Positions 54,068 to 64,000 of a stretch of 64,000 nucleotides of DNA are shown one piece after another. How positions within the stretch are numbered: the first letter of the stretch is position 1; every line of letters begins with the position of its first letter. A program made the position numbers and the translations under genes. Under the pieces are notes generated by a model. That model had not been told where the DNA came from. It searched no databases and saw only the letters and a list, made by a program, of their open reading frames with translations. The stretch comes from Symsagittifera roscoffensis (Eukaryota > Xenacoelomorpha > Acoela > Convolutidae): NCBI RefSeq assembly GCF_963678635.1, contig NC_087064.1, positions 3,942,411-4,006,410 on the forward strand, written 5' to 3'.

Positions 54068-54744
54068 GTAATGGTGCTGTGCTTAGAAAATCGGGAGTAG
54101 CACTAAAGAAAGCTAAAGTTCCAAAAAAACGGGCACCGGAACAAATCGCGGCACCACCAACGCCAGGGGACCTAAAGAGAAAGTTACTGACGCGAGGTAA
54201 CCAGCCAAGCAGCTCCAAAGGCACCAGGGGAACTTTCCATAGCACCATGGGAAAGAAGTCACGATTCCAAAATTTGGAATTCGCGGAGGATTCAGACTCG
54301 GACGCGGAGGATCAATTGCCCCTAATCACATCGAAGCAGGCAAAACAGACAAGTGGGGGAACAAACGTTGGGGAAGAGGGACAAGGAACGTCTAGTGGGG
54401 GACAGGATCAAATACAATCTGAAATCATAACGACTCGACCTAGTAATTACGAGACAGCGACAGACTACACACTCGCACGCGAGCAGGAAATCGCAATGAA
54501 CCAAAGGAAGGGAGATACCGGAGGAGTCACACCACAGGAGACGGAACTCGGGGCGGAGCAAATTCCAGAAATTCCAGAAACCAAAGAGAAAAAGCGGGGT
54601 CGGAAACAACGACTTGTTTCCTACTCAAGTCAGGATTCAGCTAGTTCACTGGATGAAACTAGTTCTAGACGGTCGGGAAGAAAACGAACCGCAGTGACTA
54701 AGATGGGGGCAGTCATGATCGATAACATCCAAAAAAACGGATAA
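54064..54744 (+). CDS. Gypsy B pol C-terminal tail ORF
   Basis: 226 codons starting MSNGAVLRKSGVALKKAK, the sequence that in A continues in frame from the integrase. It is Ser/Glu/Gln/Lys-rich with SRFQNLEFAEDS, RPSNYETATDYTLA, SYSSQDSASS and SSRRSGRKRTAVTKMGAV conserved in A. In B it is joined to the previous ORF by an ATGA overlap created by a frameshift. Function unknown. Charge pattern and length suggest a disordered tail, not an envelope protein. Confidence 0.7.
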   Translation: MSNGAVLRKSGVALKKAKVPKKRAPEQIAAPPTPGDLKRKLLTRGNQPSSSKGTRGTFHSTMGKKSRFQNLEFAEDSDSDAEDQLPLITSKQAKQTSGGTNVGEEGQGTSSGGQDQIQSEIITTRPSNYETATDYTLAREQEIAMNQRKGDTGGVTPQETELGAEQIPEIPETKEKKRGRKQRLVSYSSQDSASSLDETSSRRSGRKRTAVTKMGAVMIDNIQKNG

Positions 54745-54975
54745 GTCAGGAGCCAAATGAAAAGGAGGAGAAAAAGAAGTATGAGTAACAAACTTATATA
54801 AACAATTTACAAAACTGTCATATGTACGTCCAGGGAGAGGGCATCCTGTGAAACGGCAAAAACTCAAAAGCTTGCGTTTTAAAGGTGTTGTAGTTGATTG
54901 ACAAAACTTGTTATTAACCCTATTGATTACTGTTAACATCGATGCATTGGATACGTTAGAGTCATTAATTTTTAC

Positions 54976-54986
54976 AAGGAGGGAAA
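54976..54986 (+). promoter_or_regulatory. Gypsy B polypurine tract
   Basis: AAGGAGGGAAA ends directly at the 3' LTR. Confidence 0.7.
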
Positions 54987-55193
54987 TGTCATGGTATCTA
55001 AATTTAGTTCAAGTTCCATTTCTAGTTGTGCTACTTAATTCATTTATCTGTCTGGCGCTAACTGGTATTTAACCTTCGGAGTTTGTCTGTCACCTTCGGA
55101 TGACAGCTATTTTATTGTCTCCGACTAACTTTCTGAACTACGGTTACTTATTAAAAAGGATCAAAATTAACACCTCGAAACCGTCTTTTCTCA
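54987..55193 (+). repeat. Gypsy B 3' LTR
   Basis: 207 bp, followed by target duplicate ATAC. Confidence 0.94.
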
Positions 55194-55420
55194 ATACCAA
55201 CTAAAAATCAGATGGTCATTTACAATTAACTGCATTTATACTGTACTTGTTTAACGAATACATTTTAATTCAACGATCTTATTTTATTTTCAGTCTTTAT
55301 TGAGCTCATTATTTTAGTTTTTTTTTCAACTGGCAATCTTTTAAACTAGAATAGGTTTAAATATCTGACACCTTTACGGTATAGATTTAAGTTAATACCA
55401 TAAGTTAATCCTATTTTTAA
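55194..55420. other. AT-rich spacer, no gene seen
   Basis: No ORF or repeat boundary stands out. Confidence 0.5.
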
Positions 55421-56770
55421 CAACGTGGTACCACTATTGCAGCCGAAATCGGTCAAGCTGTGGTAGACCAGAAGCCACAGGTCAAGAGCTACGGCAAAGG
55501 ATCGAATACCTAATCTGACAATCTGACTTAGTATGAGATCTTCAGCTTGTGTAGTTGATCATCTGTCATATCGAGGACAATTGATTTTAGCTCTGTTTAA
55601 GCACTTTTGTTTATTGCTTGATTTGATTGAGTTTTCCGATTGAGTGGTTCTATGAAAACTTTTTTTTGTGTTAATTATTCGGACATTTGCGATTCAAGTT
55701 GCAATTTTGCGCGCTTCAAAAACCGCACTGTGACAACGAAATTTTAGTTGAGCCATCATCTTTGCGCAACTTTGCGGATTTTACGCGACGGTCACAACTC
55801 AAACCGCGGCTTTGCGCAACTCAAAAGCCTCTTTGCGATTTCGAAATGTTGGTCGCAATATCCGCATTGTGGCGCGACTCAACTTCTGATGTGCCTGTTA
55901 TACTTCAATTTAGCACGTAAATTATTCTATAAGACAATACTTTTATTCTGTGCTTCTTTCGTTACGACTACTGATTTTCCCTCTGGGACAAAAAAGATAG
56001 CACAATTGTATTTTTCATGTTTTTAATCATAATTTGTTTTTAATCATATGTTATAGAATTGTTATCTATTAATCTTGATTAATCCAAATTTTTGATAACT
56101 TGGTGACACTATTGCAGCCGAAATCGGTCAAGCTATGGTGGACCTGAAGTTACAAGTCAAGAGCTGCGGCAGGGGATCGAATACCTAATCTGACAATATG
56201 ACCTAGTATGAGATCTTCAGATTGTGCAGTTGGTCTTCTGCCATATCAAGGATAATTGTTGTTAGCTTCTTTAATCCTGTTTTTTTATTGTTTGATTTGA
56301 GTGATTTTTCCGAATTTGTCAATTTTTTCGGGTAATTTTTCGAAGATTTGGTACTTAAAATTGGTCTCTAAAAACCGCGCTGCGCCATCATCTTTGCGCG
56401 ACTATTATGCGTACAATTTGCGGAATCGACTTACAGTTGCGGATTCCACGACAGCTTAATTTACCTATCTCATATATTATGATTTGTTTATGGATTCTAC
56501 ACACTGTTACGAATGCCGCAAACTTTGTTGCGGATTCCTCAAAATTTTTGGAGCGATTTTAAGCGATACACTGTTTTACCTATTTGTCAGTGGAATCTGA
56601 AACAGCAAAGAAGATCAAAGAAAAATAGATTCCGCAACAATTCTGTTTTTGGCCTGTTGCGGAATCCACTTACAAATCACAAAATGCACAGTTTGGCCTC
56701 GTAATGATCATCGCGACTCAAGTGCGACTTTGCGCTACTCAAAAATGTCTGTGCGACTGCGAAATTTCGG
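55421..56770 (+). repeat. two tandem SINE-like units (about 675-bp period)
   Basis: 55421-56095 and 56096-56770 share CACTATTGCAGCCGAAATCG, GTCAAGCTxTGGTxGACC, GGATCGAATACCTAATCTGA, TAGTATGAGATCTTCAG and later AAAACCGCxCTG and CATCATCTTTGCGC. Early in each unit, an A-box-like stretch and GGATCGAATACC as B box suggest a tRNA-derived head. The tails hold many TTTGCG(C)AACT motifs. A conserved right end, CACAGTTTGGCCTCGTAATG, closes at 56706 and recurs as the terminus of the element at 60099. Confidence 0.65.
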
Positions 56771-58372
56771 TCGTAGTATACGCTCCGTGGCGGCCGTATT
56801 CGGTCGCAAATTACTTCGCGCCCCTCATCCACGATAGTCGACGCCTTACCACTACGCTTAACGTCTCCAATATGAGCCATTTCGAAAAATTAATATTGCT
56901 TCCTCCTTTCCTCCTATGATTCATCACATCATATGTTCAGATTATTGGCATTTACATGCACAGGAGATGATCTGTTTGACGGTTGTTCAAAAGTCACCCC
57001 GAAACGCCAAAACTACGTTTTAACATGAAAACAAAACTGAATTCTAATTTATAGTTGATCTGAACTTTTTTTATAATTCAGGCAATCTTTATTAGTTGAT
57101 TCAATGAAAGTTGTCAATCAATTTTAGAAAAATATTTTTGTTTTTCTTGTATGTTTTTGCGAGAAACTTTGATAAAGTCCCAGTTTTGGCTATATTTTTA
57201 ATTGCATAATCCGTTTTTGACGTTTCCCCGAAAATTGATTTGCCAATAACTCGACTCAAAGATAGTATGACACTTACTTTACACCAAAGATTCATCTCAA
57301 AGGATAGTATGGGTCTTACTATACACCAATATGTTTAGGATAATTTTGCTGGCCACGGATCGTTTTTCAACTTTCTTGATAAAGTCGAAAATTTTCTTGT
57401 AAAACCTTCCAACGCAAAAAGCGAAACCATCAAATCAGCCTACAAAAATTTGAGAAACAAGGCTAGGATTTTTAAATTGCGCTAAAACCCGAGACATATT
57501 TTTTTATCAACAAAATTTGAAAAATACCCAAAACTTACACCATAATATTGTACGCATGCTAAGTATTTTGAAGCTCTTGAGTATTGGCATAAGTTTATTT
57601 TTTTTTTCACGAAAACTAGAAGAAATATTAACACATCCGGTGAAAAAAGCGGAAAAAGCATAAATCGGTTATATTTATTCATTATCGTCGCAAAACCCAA
57701 AACTGCATATAATTCGGCGGAGCGAATAATGAGTTTGATAAAAAACGTTATTTTGGTTTTATCACCAGCCGACTTTTGAAATTTATTCTCCTTTTGTCGA
57801 CCCATGCCTAACTATTTTATTATCGAGCGTTCTAGATTAAAAATATGAGCCAAACTTAACGTCTTATAGTTTTTCAAATCAGTCTTTATTTTTGCGATCC
57901 CTCCTTTAACCACAATGACAATGCTCGAGCCATCAAATAAATTCTATCCGAAAGATCGGGAAATTAGCTCTGAGAAACTTTGTATAGTTACAATTAATTT
58001 GAAAAGAAGGTTGATAGTAAATGCAGACAATTAATTTGATGTTATACAGCGTAATTTCAATTTAAACCAAACAACCTTTGATGACCTGGGTGAAATCTTT
58101 GACCGATCAAACTTGTTGAGTCACGTGATGACCTACTATTGGCTGTTATCTGCGAGTTTTCTGCTCTTTGGTCTATAATAATCTGATGTTCTCATTCTGT
58201 CAATTCTATTTTGGAAATGAAAGACGCGATTGAAGGTAAGAAGTTGTTCACTGAAATTACTTGTTTAACCAGTCCGGAAACATAACTGAACAAATTGCAT
58301 GTAAACCTTAAACAGGTGCAGAACACCGCTTCTCCGCGAAGGGCTGAGCAGCTGGTATTTTGGTCCTTTCCC
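56771..58372. other. intergenic, no gene seen
   Basis: AT-rich. A repeated phrase TAGTATGxxxCTTACTxTACACCAA occurs twice at 57264-57330. ORFs (for example 57482-57805 on the - strand) have no domain or codon support. Confidence 0.5.
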
Positions 58373-58789
58373 CAGGGGGCGGATCTAGGATTTTCTCGAG
58401 GGGTGAGGCGGATTTTCAAAAAAAATTCGCTCATTTTGTCGACCTTTTTTTATGATGGAACAAATTGATTTTCTGAGAGCTCTCCTAAATCATTACAGAG
58501 ACTCCATTTTGACCACATTTTCTACGCCGCAGGCAAATTTTTGAAAAAAAACAGGCCAAAAAGACGTTTTTAGGCACTTTTTGGAAAGTTTGGACCTAAA
58601 AATTGCACTTTTCCGCGCACGGTTCCCCCTCAAATTAAGTATATATTGGCGCAAAAAAAGTTCAGGTTCAGTCAGCCAAAAATGAACATCCTAAAAAAGT
58701 ACAAAGGGGAGACTCTTGGGGTCGGCAGGGGATCAAATCCCTGAGAAAAGAGGCTTCACTCTCCGCCCCTCTACTGAAATCCGCGGGTG
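58373..58789 (+). mobile_element. hAT-like MITE, full length (about 417 bp)
   Basis: The left end CAGGGGGCGGATCTAGGATT and the complement of the right end (CACCCGCGGATTTCAGTAG) are related inverted termini. CTTTCCC flanks both sides. Internal landmarks are TTTGTCGACCTTTTTTT, TACGCCGCAGGCAAATTTTT, CGCACGGTTCCCCCTC and the B-box-like GGGGATCAAATCCCTGAG. Confidence 0.75.
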
Positions 58790-59314
58790 CTTTCCCTTGG
58801 AGATAAGCCGCCATAACTAACTATTCAACTAATTCTGGGTATCTTTTTTCAAGCTATTGAGTAGATAATTTAGAAAAAAATCTCTCTGATGAAAAATTTA
58901 ATTTGAGAATCTTAAACTAAAAAAGCCCGTGTTGGAGTCCTTTCGTTAATTATCGCTTTTTCGGTGCTAAAACTTAAAATTTTTAACTCAGTCTAGTTGC
59001 TTCCACATGAGAAAGTCAAAAAACTCTATAAACCTGTGTACATCTAAAGAATGGTGGCGCAAAAGAGGTAGCATAGATATCTGCTTAACTGATGGTTGCG
59101 GGAGCGAATCCCGGTAATTCACTATTTTTGCTCACTTTGATAGGTTTTTTATCACTGTTTCACTGCTGAAAATTAGTCAAATTAGCAACGGTTTATCGAT
59201 TAATTTTGCTATTGTGGCATTGAACATCAATAATTTATCAATGGCGATTGCTATTTTTTCACTTTTTCATCGCTTATTTTCAAAGTTAAATCAAACCTGG
59301 ATCTCACTGTCAAT
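58790..59314. other. intergenic with tRNA-like sequence
   Basis: Bases 59050-59115 resemble a tRNA-derived sequence: GCGCAAAAGAGGTAGCATAG as a D-arm and GCGGGAGCGAATCCCGG as a T-arm whose stem pairs well. The acceptor stem is not evident, so it is more likely a SINE head or pseudogene than a tRNA gene. Confidence 0.45.
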
Positions 59315-59592
59315 CAGGGAAGGATTTAGGGGGGACGAACTCCCCCTCCCTCAGGAACTCAACCCCATCACCAACCAAAGGTACCCCTTTTGGTATTATT
59401 TTATGACATCCATTTTTGGCTGATTAAGCTTAAAATACCTCATTTTTTGCGAAAAGAGGTTTTTATAGTGTTCTTGAGAGCACTCGGAAAATCAATTTGG
59501 TCAACACATAAAAAAATTTTCGGCAAATTTTAGAAATTTTTTTAATTGAAAAATCCGCCTTTTCCCTCGAGCAAATTCTAGATCGGCCCCTG
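59315..59592. mobile_element. hAT-like MITE, short copy (278 bp)
   Basis: The left end CAGGGAAGGATTTAGGGGGG pairs with the complement of the right end CAGGGGCCGATCTAGAATTT. The flanks CTGTCAAT and CTGTTATA agree at their first four and one later position. It keeps the GGAAAATCAATTTGGTC block but lacks the central part of longer copies. Confidence 0.65.
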
Positions 59593-60098
59593 CTGTTATA
59601 AATTGTATAGTCATATTTCATTGACTTAATTTGATATCTATAGTTGAGGGGTGAAAAAACTTAAACGTTAAATCACCTGCCAAAAGCGGCCCGGTTATTG
59701 CTTCGGATAAATCAGCTTCATAACTTGATACAAGTTTGCTTAATTGGTCCCGTGAGAAAACTAGTTTAGATGTTTTGTCCCGCCTCATTTTTCTAAATAC
59801 AAAAGCAAGCGCGGGATTGGAATCTAAATTTTGGGCCTGGTTACCAAATTTGTACCTGCTAAGCTATAACTAAGCCAGTTGTGTCATCAAGATAGGGAAA
59901 TTAAGAAATGCTAATTGTGTGAATTAACCCAAATACAGTAACTCTGTTTTTTATTAAGGACCACAGTAATTTTGATTGACCAAATTTTTTTTCTAGTTGT
60001 TAAATGGTGACCCTAATATCGGGAAAAATTCCATAATTCAAGCCAATATTCAAACTGAAATGGAAGAAAAAAACTGTTCGCGCAGTGAAACACTTTTA
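59593..60098. other. intergenic, no gene seen
   Basis: No exon-like or repeat structure is recognised. Confidence 0.5.
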
Positions 60099-61094
60099 CA
60101 GTACGAGGCCAAACTGTGCATTCTGTGCCTCGTAAGCGGATTCCACAACAGGTTAAAATCAGTTTGGTCGCAGAAGTGATGGATTCAACAAACAAATACC
60201 TAAAACACTGCACCGCTCAAAATTGCTCCAAAAATAGACAAATTTGCGGCATCCGCAACCGTATTAGTGGAATCCAAAACAGTTTGTGGAATCAACAAAC
60301 CAACCATAAGACATTGGTATAGTTAAACTGAGATGTTGCATTTCCGCAACTGTCAGCGGAATCCGGAAATTGTAAGTGGAATCCGCAAAATGTAAGTGAA
60401 ATCCGCATTTTATTTGCGGATTCCGTTTACATATATGTATATATGTAGTAGCGTTAAAATTTTTTTATTTAATTACATGGTTTGAATTCACTAGAATCGG
60501 CATCTAAAAGATCAGTGTTTGGGATTGATGGACTCCCAAATACTGACCAGTATTTAGGATCGATGAAATCCCAAACGCTGACCAATTTGGTGATATGCTG
60601 TGCGTGGTGTTTCTAAACACACTTAACCCAATGAATCCATTTAATAAATTTATTCGGTTCTGTGTTTCCAAAACTTTGATCCCAAAAATTCTTTGCTGGA
60701 ATATGTATCCCAAATACTAAAAGATGACAACCACCGATTTAGTGAACCAATGTTTTAAGATTTGTTCGTGGATTCCGCTGACAATGGTTAAGTGCTTGCT
60801 TTTAGAATCCGCTTTAAATTACTTTAGCGGATTCCGCTCACATTTTTTGGAATCCACCTGAAGTTGCGGACTCCAGAACAACTAACTATATTTGCTTGTT
60901 GCGGAATCCGCGACACAACAAATGTGCCGACAAAATTTACGCTACACTCATTTGTGCGCGGAATCCACTGAACTTTTGTAAGTGGAATCCACTTACGTTT
61001 TGGAACATGTTTAAAAATTATTTTCGGCAATCCAGCAACAAACAACACACACAAAATTGTGCGCCTATCCAGTGCACAGATTGGCCTCGTAATG
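60099..61094. mobile_element. TA-flanked element rich in GCGGAATCCGC motifs (996 bp)
   Basis: The left end CAGTACGAGGCCAAACTGTG and the complement of the right end CATTACGAGGCCAATCTGTG form a terminal inverted repeat of about 22 bp, and TA flanks both sides, as in Tc1/mariner insertions. The interior contains a dozen or more versions of GCGGAATCCGC / GCGGATTCCGC, often preceded by GTT or GTAAGT. No transposase frame is present. Confidence 0.75.
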
Positions 61095-62265
61095 TAATTC
61101 TGTCTATACTTATTCACGTTTTGAGGCAGAGACAAATGAGCAAAAAGCATCTCTTTGACAAAAAAATTAAATTGAGAATCAGAATTACAAAAAAATTGCT
61201 ATCTTTGATATAGTCATGGGTTCACCATCCGTTTTTTGACTTATTTTGATTTATTTAGTTGAGGTAGGAAACCATTTTCAATAAATTACTTGCCAAAAAC
61301 GGTCCAATCGCTTCATTTGATAAATCAGTTGCTTATGTTTTCAATGCGTCCAGTTTCATTTATAACTTTTCAATCTCGTAATTTTTTGTCACCTCGTAAA
61401 TTCCAGTTTCACCTCGTAAATTCCAGTAAATTCCAGTCTCACTTTTCGCCTCGTAATTTTTAACTAGCTTAGATCTAGCGAGTTTTATTTTTTACGATAG
61501 CAAATTTTTGCCAATAACTACCTGTAAGCATAGCCCTTAAGGACAAGGTCTATTGGTTATTTCTAACTCTTAAAGACTAGACTTTTTTGGAAAACCTCGT
61601 AAAGCGACACTCAATTGCACAGAAAATTCCAAAAAATCCTTACAGCAAAGGACTCTATTGATATTGAAAATTCGGGTCGTGATTTTTCCCTGTGCGGTTT
61701 GTATTTAAACTTCGTTTGTTGTATTATAACCTTACGAAATGATTTCAAATTCAAGTTCAGATCAAGGACTAAGTTAAAGAGCTAAACAGAAATGACAACG
61801 TGCAGAAAATATGGACAATAACTATCAGAAATTTATACCACAGCTATTCATCAACTTACTAATGTAATTCAATTGAACGTTTTCACTAACTTTGGCTTGT
61901 CCCAATAACAAGCAGCAATAATGCACGCAAGTCCAATCAGTTTGCCATAGCTTAATACGACCACAATGTTTATAGGTATATGGAAGATTTACCATATAAC
62001 TAAGACCTGCAGTAATTTCACAATTAACAGATTTTTTTCTGTTAAAAGAGACTATATTTTCAATTTACATTGCCTTAATAAAAAAAAACTCGTTTATGTA
62101 ATCAATCATAGAAATATAAAAATCAAAGCGAACGAATCATTTTTTAGCCGCTCCGATAAAATTTAACTAACAATTAATTTTGTCACTCCCAAAGAAAGAG
62201 ATTTTAATTGTTCACATAAATTGATGTTGAAAAGAAACCAACCCTCACTCACACTTGTTATCGTT
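61095..62265. other. intergenic, no gene seen
   Basis: Bases 61375-61460 carry three to four short repeats of CACCTCGTAAATTCCAG. The rest is AT-rich and featureless. Confidence 0.5.
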
Positions 62266-62510
62266 TTATTTACAGGCACTTTGTACGAAGTTCACCGTCA
62301 CGTAGCCCTCAACATCGCTGAATGTTTATAAACTCAAAGTACACATCATCTCCATTTTCCAGCATCCTTTATTGCTAACCTGCACGGCACTCTTCGGAAC
62401 TACAATCTGGTTCGACAAACGTATATATTTTGGAACCACACCAATAATTTCCCCACTGAAGAAATCCGCCCATGATCATCATCCCATACAAACACATTTG
62501 AGCTGTCGAA
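62266..62510 (-). pseudogene. coding-like fragment, unidentified
   Basis: On the - strand two adjoining frames read like a protein C-terminus: GEIIGVVPKYIRLSNQIVVP, then GDDVYFEFINI, and after a one-base frame change SDVEGYVTVNFVQSACK with TAA at 62268-62266. An acceptor-like TTTCTTCAG precedes the first part. It could be the last exon of a decayed gene or a transposon relic. The family is not recognised. Confidence 0.3.
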
Positions 62511-63024
62511 ATCCCACTGTTAGAATCCATTCATTGAACAAAAATAAATCATAAGCTTTAATTTTTGATTCAAAACACTAACCGCGATTTCAATGTCCCC
62601 CAGAGGAACACATTATCATCAAGGCATTTGAGCTTGCTTGCCGCTACTACGCACAAGAAATATAATTAGCATACTAGCAACGTTTCTAATGCAATAACCC
62701 ACCATCGATAACGTATTCCCAATGGATATTTTCCCGACTCCGAAACCACGCAAACATGAAATTGTTATAAAAAAAAAAATTAATGTAGAATTTACACACA
62801 TCCTTGTATAATTTTGATTTTTATTTCCTTAAGAGCTTCGAAAGATAACAAAATCAATTAAAGTTAGAAACAATTTTTGTAAACCTTTTCAAAAAGTGCT
62901 AAGCAATTTCAGCCAATTCAGAATAGTTATATTAAAATTATAATCAAGCAGTGAATCAGTAATTCAGATGCGGCAAATTTGTCATACATTGCAATAAAAC
63001 ATTAAATGAAAAAATCAAATTAGG
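62511..63024. other. intergenic, no gene seen
   Basis: A 60-codon - strand ORF (62619-62801) starts with a hydrophobic segment but has no other support. Confidence 0.45.
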
Positions 63025-63192
63025 AAAAAAACTAACCTTTTTTATGAGCACAAATTTCATAATTTTCTCCAACTCGCCCCTTAATTGCCCACTGTCACGG
63101 AAACTGTTTCAAACAGTTTCCGTGACAGTTGGCAATTAAGGGGCGAGTTGGAAAAGTTATGAAGTTTGTGCTCAAAAAAGGTTAGTTTTTTT
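63025..63192. repeat. long near-perfect hairpin
   Basis: Two arms of about 82 bp meet at a 3-base centre (around 63110). The arms share AAAAAACTAACCTTTTTT, GAGCACAAATTTCAT, CAACTCGCCCCTTAATTGCC and CTGTCACGGAAACTGTTT with only a few mismatches. No spacer exists, so it is close to a perfect palindrome able to extrude as a cruciform. Confidence 0.92.
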
Positions 63193-64000
63193 AATAACTT
63201 CGCATGACAATTGAGATTACCAAATGAATTCCCAATTTCTCAAACTAACTGATAACACCTTGAACATCTTTCACACGCAAATTTGCATTTTTTCGCGGTT
63301 GGAATAAGGAATCAAGCTTAAATAACCAACGCAGTTTAGTCACACCACCGGATTATCAACATGTACAGGAAAGTTCTACTGTACTCAAACCAGATCGAAT
63401 TGGATAAAAACTCATTTGATATGGAAATCAGATTTGTACTAAGACCGCATGAAAACTTACAAAACCCCACATCAACGCAAATAAAAGACAAAGTTGAGAA
63501 AAATGACAACCACAAAAAACAATTGACAACTAGCCTCACTCACCAGTAACAGACGTCCTGAGACCACTCTCACCACCCGCGCTACAACACGCTCAGAACC
63601 AACGAACTCCATTTTTCTTGAGGGTAGCTTTAGGCTAAAAACTCATTAAAACAACCGCATTAAATAGAAGCCTGTGCAAAAAACTACTAATATGATCATA
63701 ACTAAAACTGAATGACTAAAGTGCAGAGATAAGTCCGTTTAGATTTTACAGAGCGTAATACACGAGCAGCAAAAGGGAGATGAACACTCGACGAAACTCC
63801 TATAATCGAAAAGCAAACCTATTGGTTTTGCTCGCCGATGTCACTACAACCCTCCTCAATGGATATAAAATAAGGAGGTGATATCGCCGCAAAGATAACA
63901 ATTGAAACCGAAAAATGGCCAACTCGATGTCAAAATTCAAACATACGTATCTTTGTCATCTGGCGCTTCACTCAGAGAAGTTAATCTTTTATCTCGCCAC
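63193..64000. other. intergenic to window end, no certain gene
   Basis: A 62-codon ORF at 63361-63549 (ATG with fair context, polar composition) is the only candidate. It has no recognisable domain, and the window ends before any partner exon can be judged. Confidence 0.4.

Larger units (their letters stand above)
49021..55193 (+). mobile_element. Ty3/Gypsy element B, full length (6173 bp), inactive
   Basis: LTRs of 207 bp differ at two positions (99% identical) and the target duplicate ATAC is exact at 49017-49020 and 55194-55197. The internal order equals that of element A. Several frameshifts break the polyprotein: a short duplication in gag, single-base changes before protease, inside protease and inside RT, a two-base loss before the integrase core, and one before the tail. 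The high LTR identity with so many breaks suggests that a defective copy was mobilised in trans or that the breaks are recent. Confidence 0.94.

Noticed and set aside
59050..59115. Functional tRNA gene
   Set aside because: The T-arm pairs but no 7-bp acceptor stem closes the structure.
60099..61094. CRISPR-like array
   Set aside because: The repeated motif is short, variable, in both orientations and unevenly spaced, and the DNA is animal.

Overview
The window is animal nuclear DNA. It is AT-rich, has very few genes, and carries many dead or non-autonomous transposons. The one recognisable host gene is a spliced LIM-homeodomain transcription factor of the LMX1 (LMX1A/LMX1B) family on the + strand. 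Its two LIM domains, homeodomain and C-terminal tail closely match the vertebrate proteins. Introns are large (the second is about 6.6 kb), all splice sites are GT-AG and the standard genetic code fits. The species cannot be named from the sequence. An invertebrate metazoan with a mid-sized, repeat-rich genome is the best guess.

Layout. 1-16.9 kb: intergenic DNA with no convincing gene. It holds a 22-bp minisatellite, a TA-flanked inverted-repeat element, hAT-like miniature elements, a 1-kb foldback element, a long perfect-type hairpin and copies of an unnamed dispersed repeat. 17.0-30.3 kb: Lmx1, nine proposed exons (exons 3-9 secure, exons 1-2 inferred from matching splice phases). More miniature elements and tRNA-like sequences sit in its introns. 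31.2-38.3 kb: a full-length BEL/Pao LTR retrotransposon with 150-bp LTRs, a 5-bp target duplication and a nearly open gag-pro-pol frame. It lies inside an hAT-like miniature element that has its own 8-bp target duplication. 38.4-49.0 kb: a strongly decayed Ty3/Gypsy relic (element C) with an inverted partial partner (C'). C is split by a younger Ty3/Gypsy element A (42032-47929, - strand). 49.0-55.2 kb: a second copy of A's family, element B, on the + strand. A and B face away from each other with their 5' LTRs 1.1 kb apart. Both have 4-bp target duplications and LTR pairs 98-99% identical, yet both carry several disabling mutations. 55.2-64 kb: intergenic DNA with tandem SINE-like units, further hAT-like elements, a TA-flanked element filled with a near-palindromic GCGGAATCCGC motif, and another long hairpin.

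How it fits together: Lmx1 is the only likely functional gene and would act alone as a nuclear DNA-binding regulator. The rest records successive waves of insertion: decayed Gypsy C and miniature elements first, then BEL and Gypsy A/B. No rRNA, CRISPR, operon or prokaryotic feature is present.
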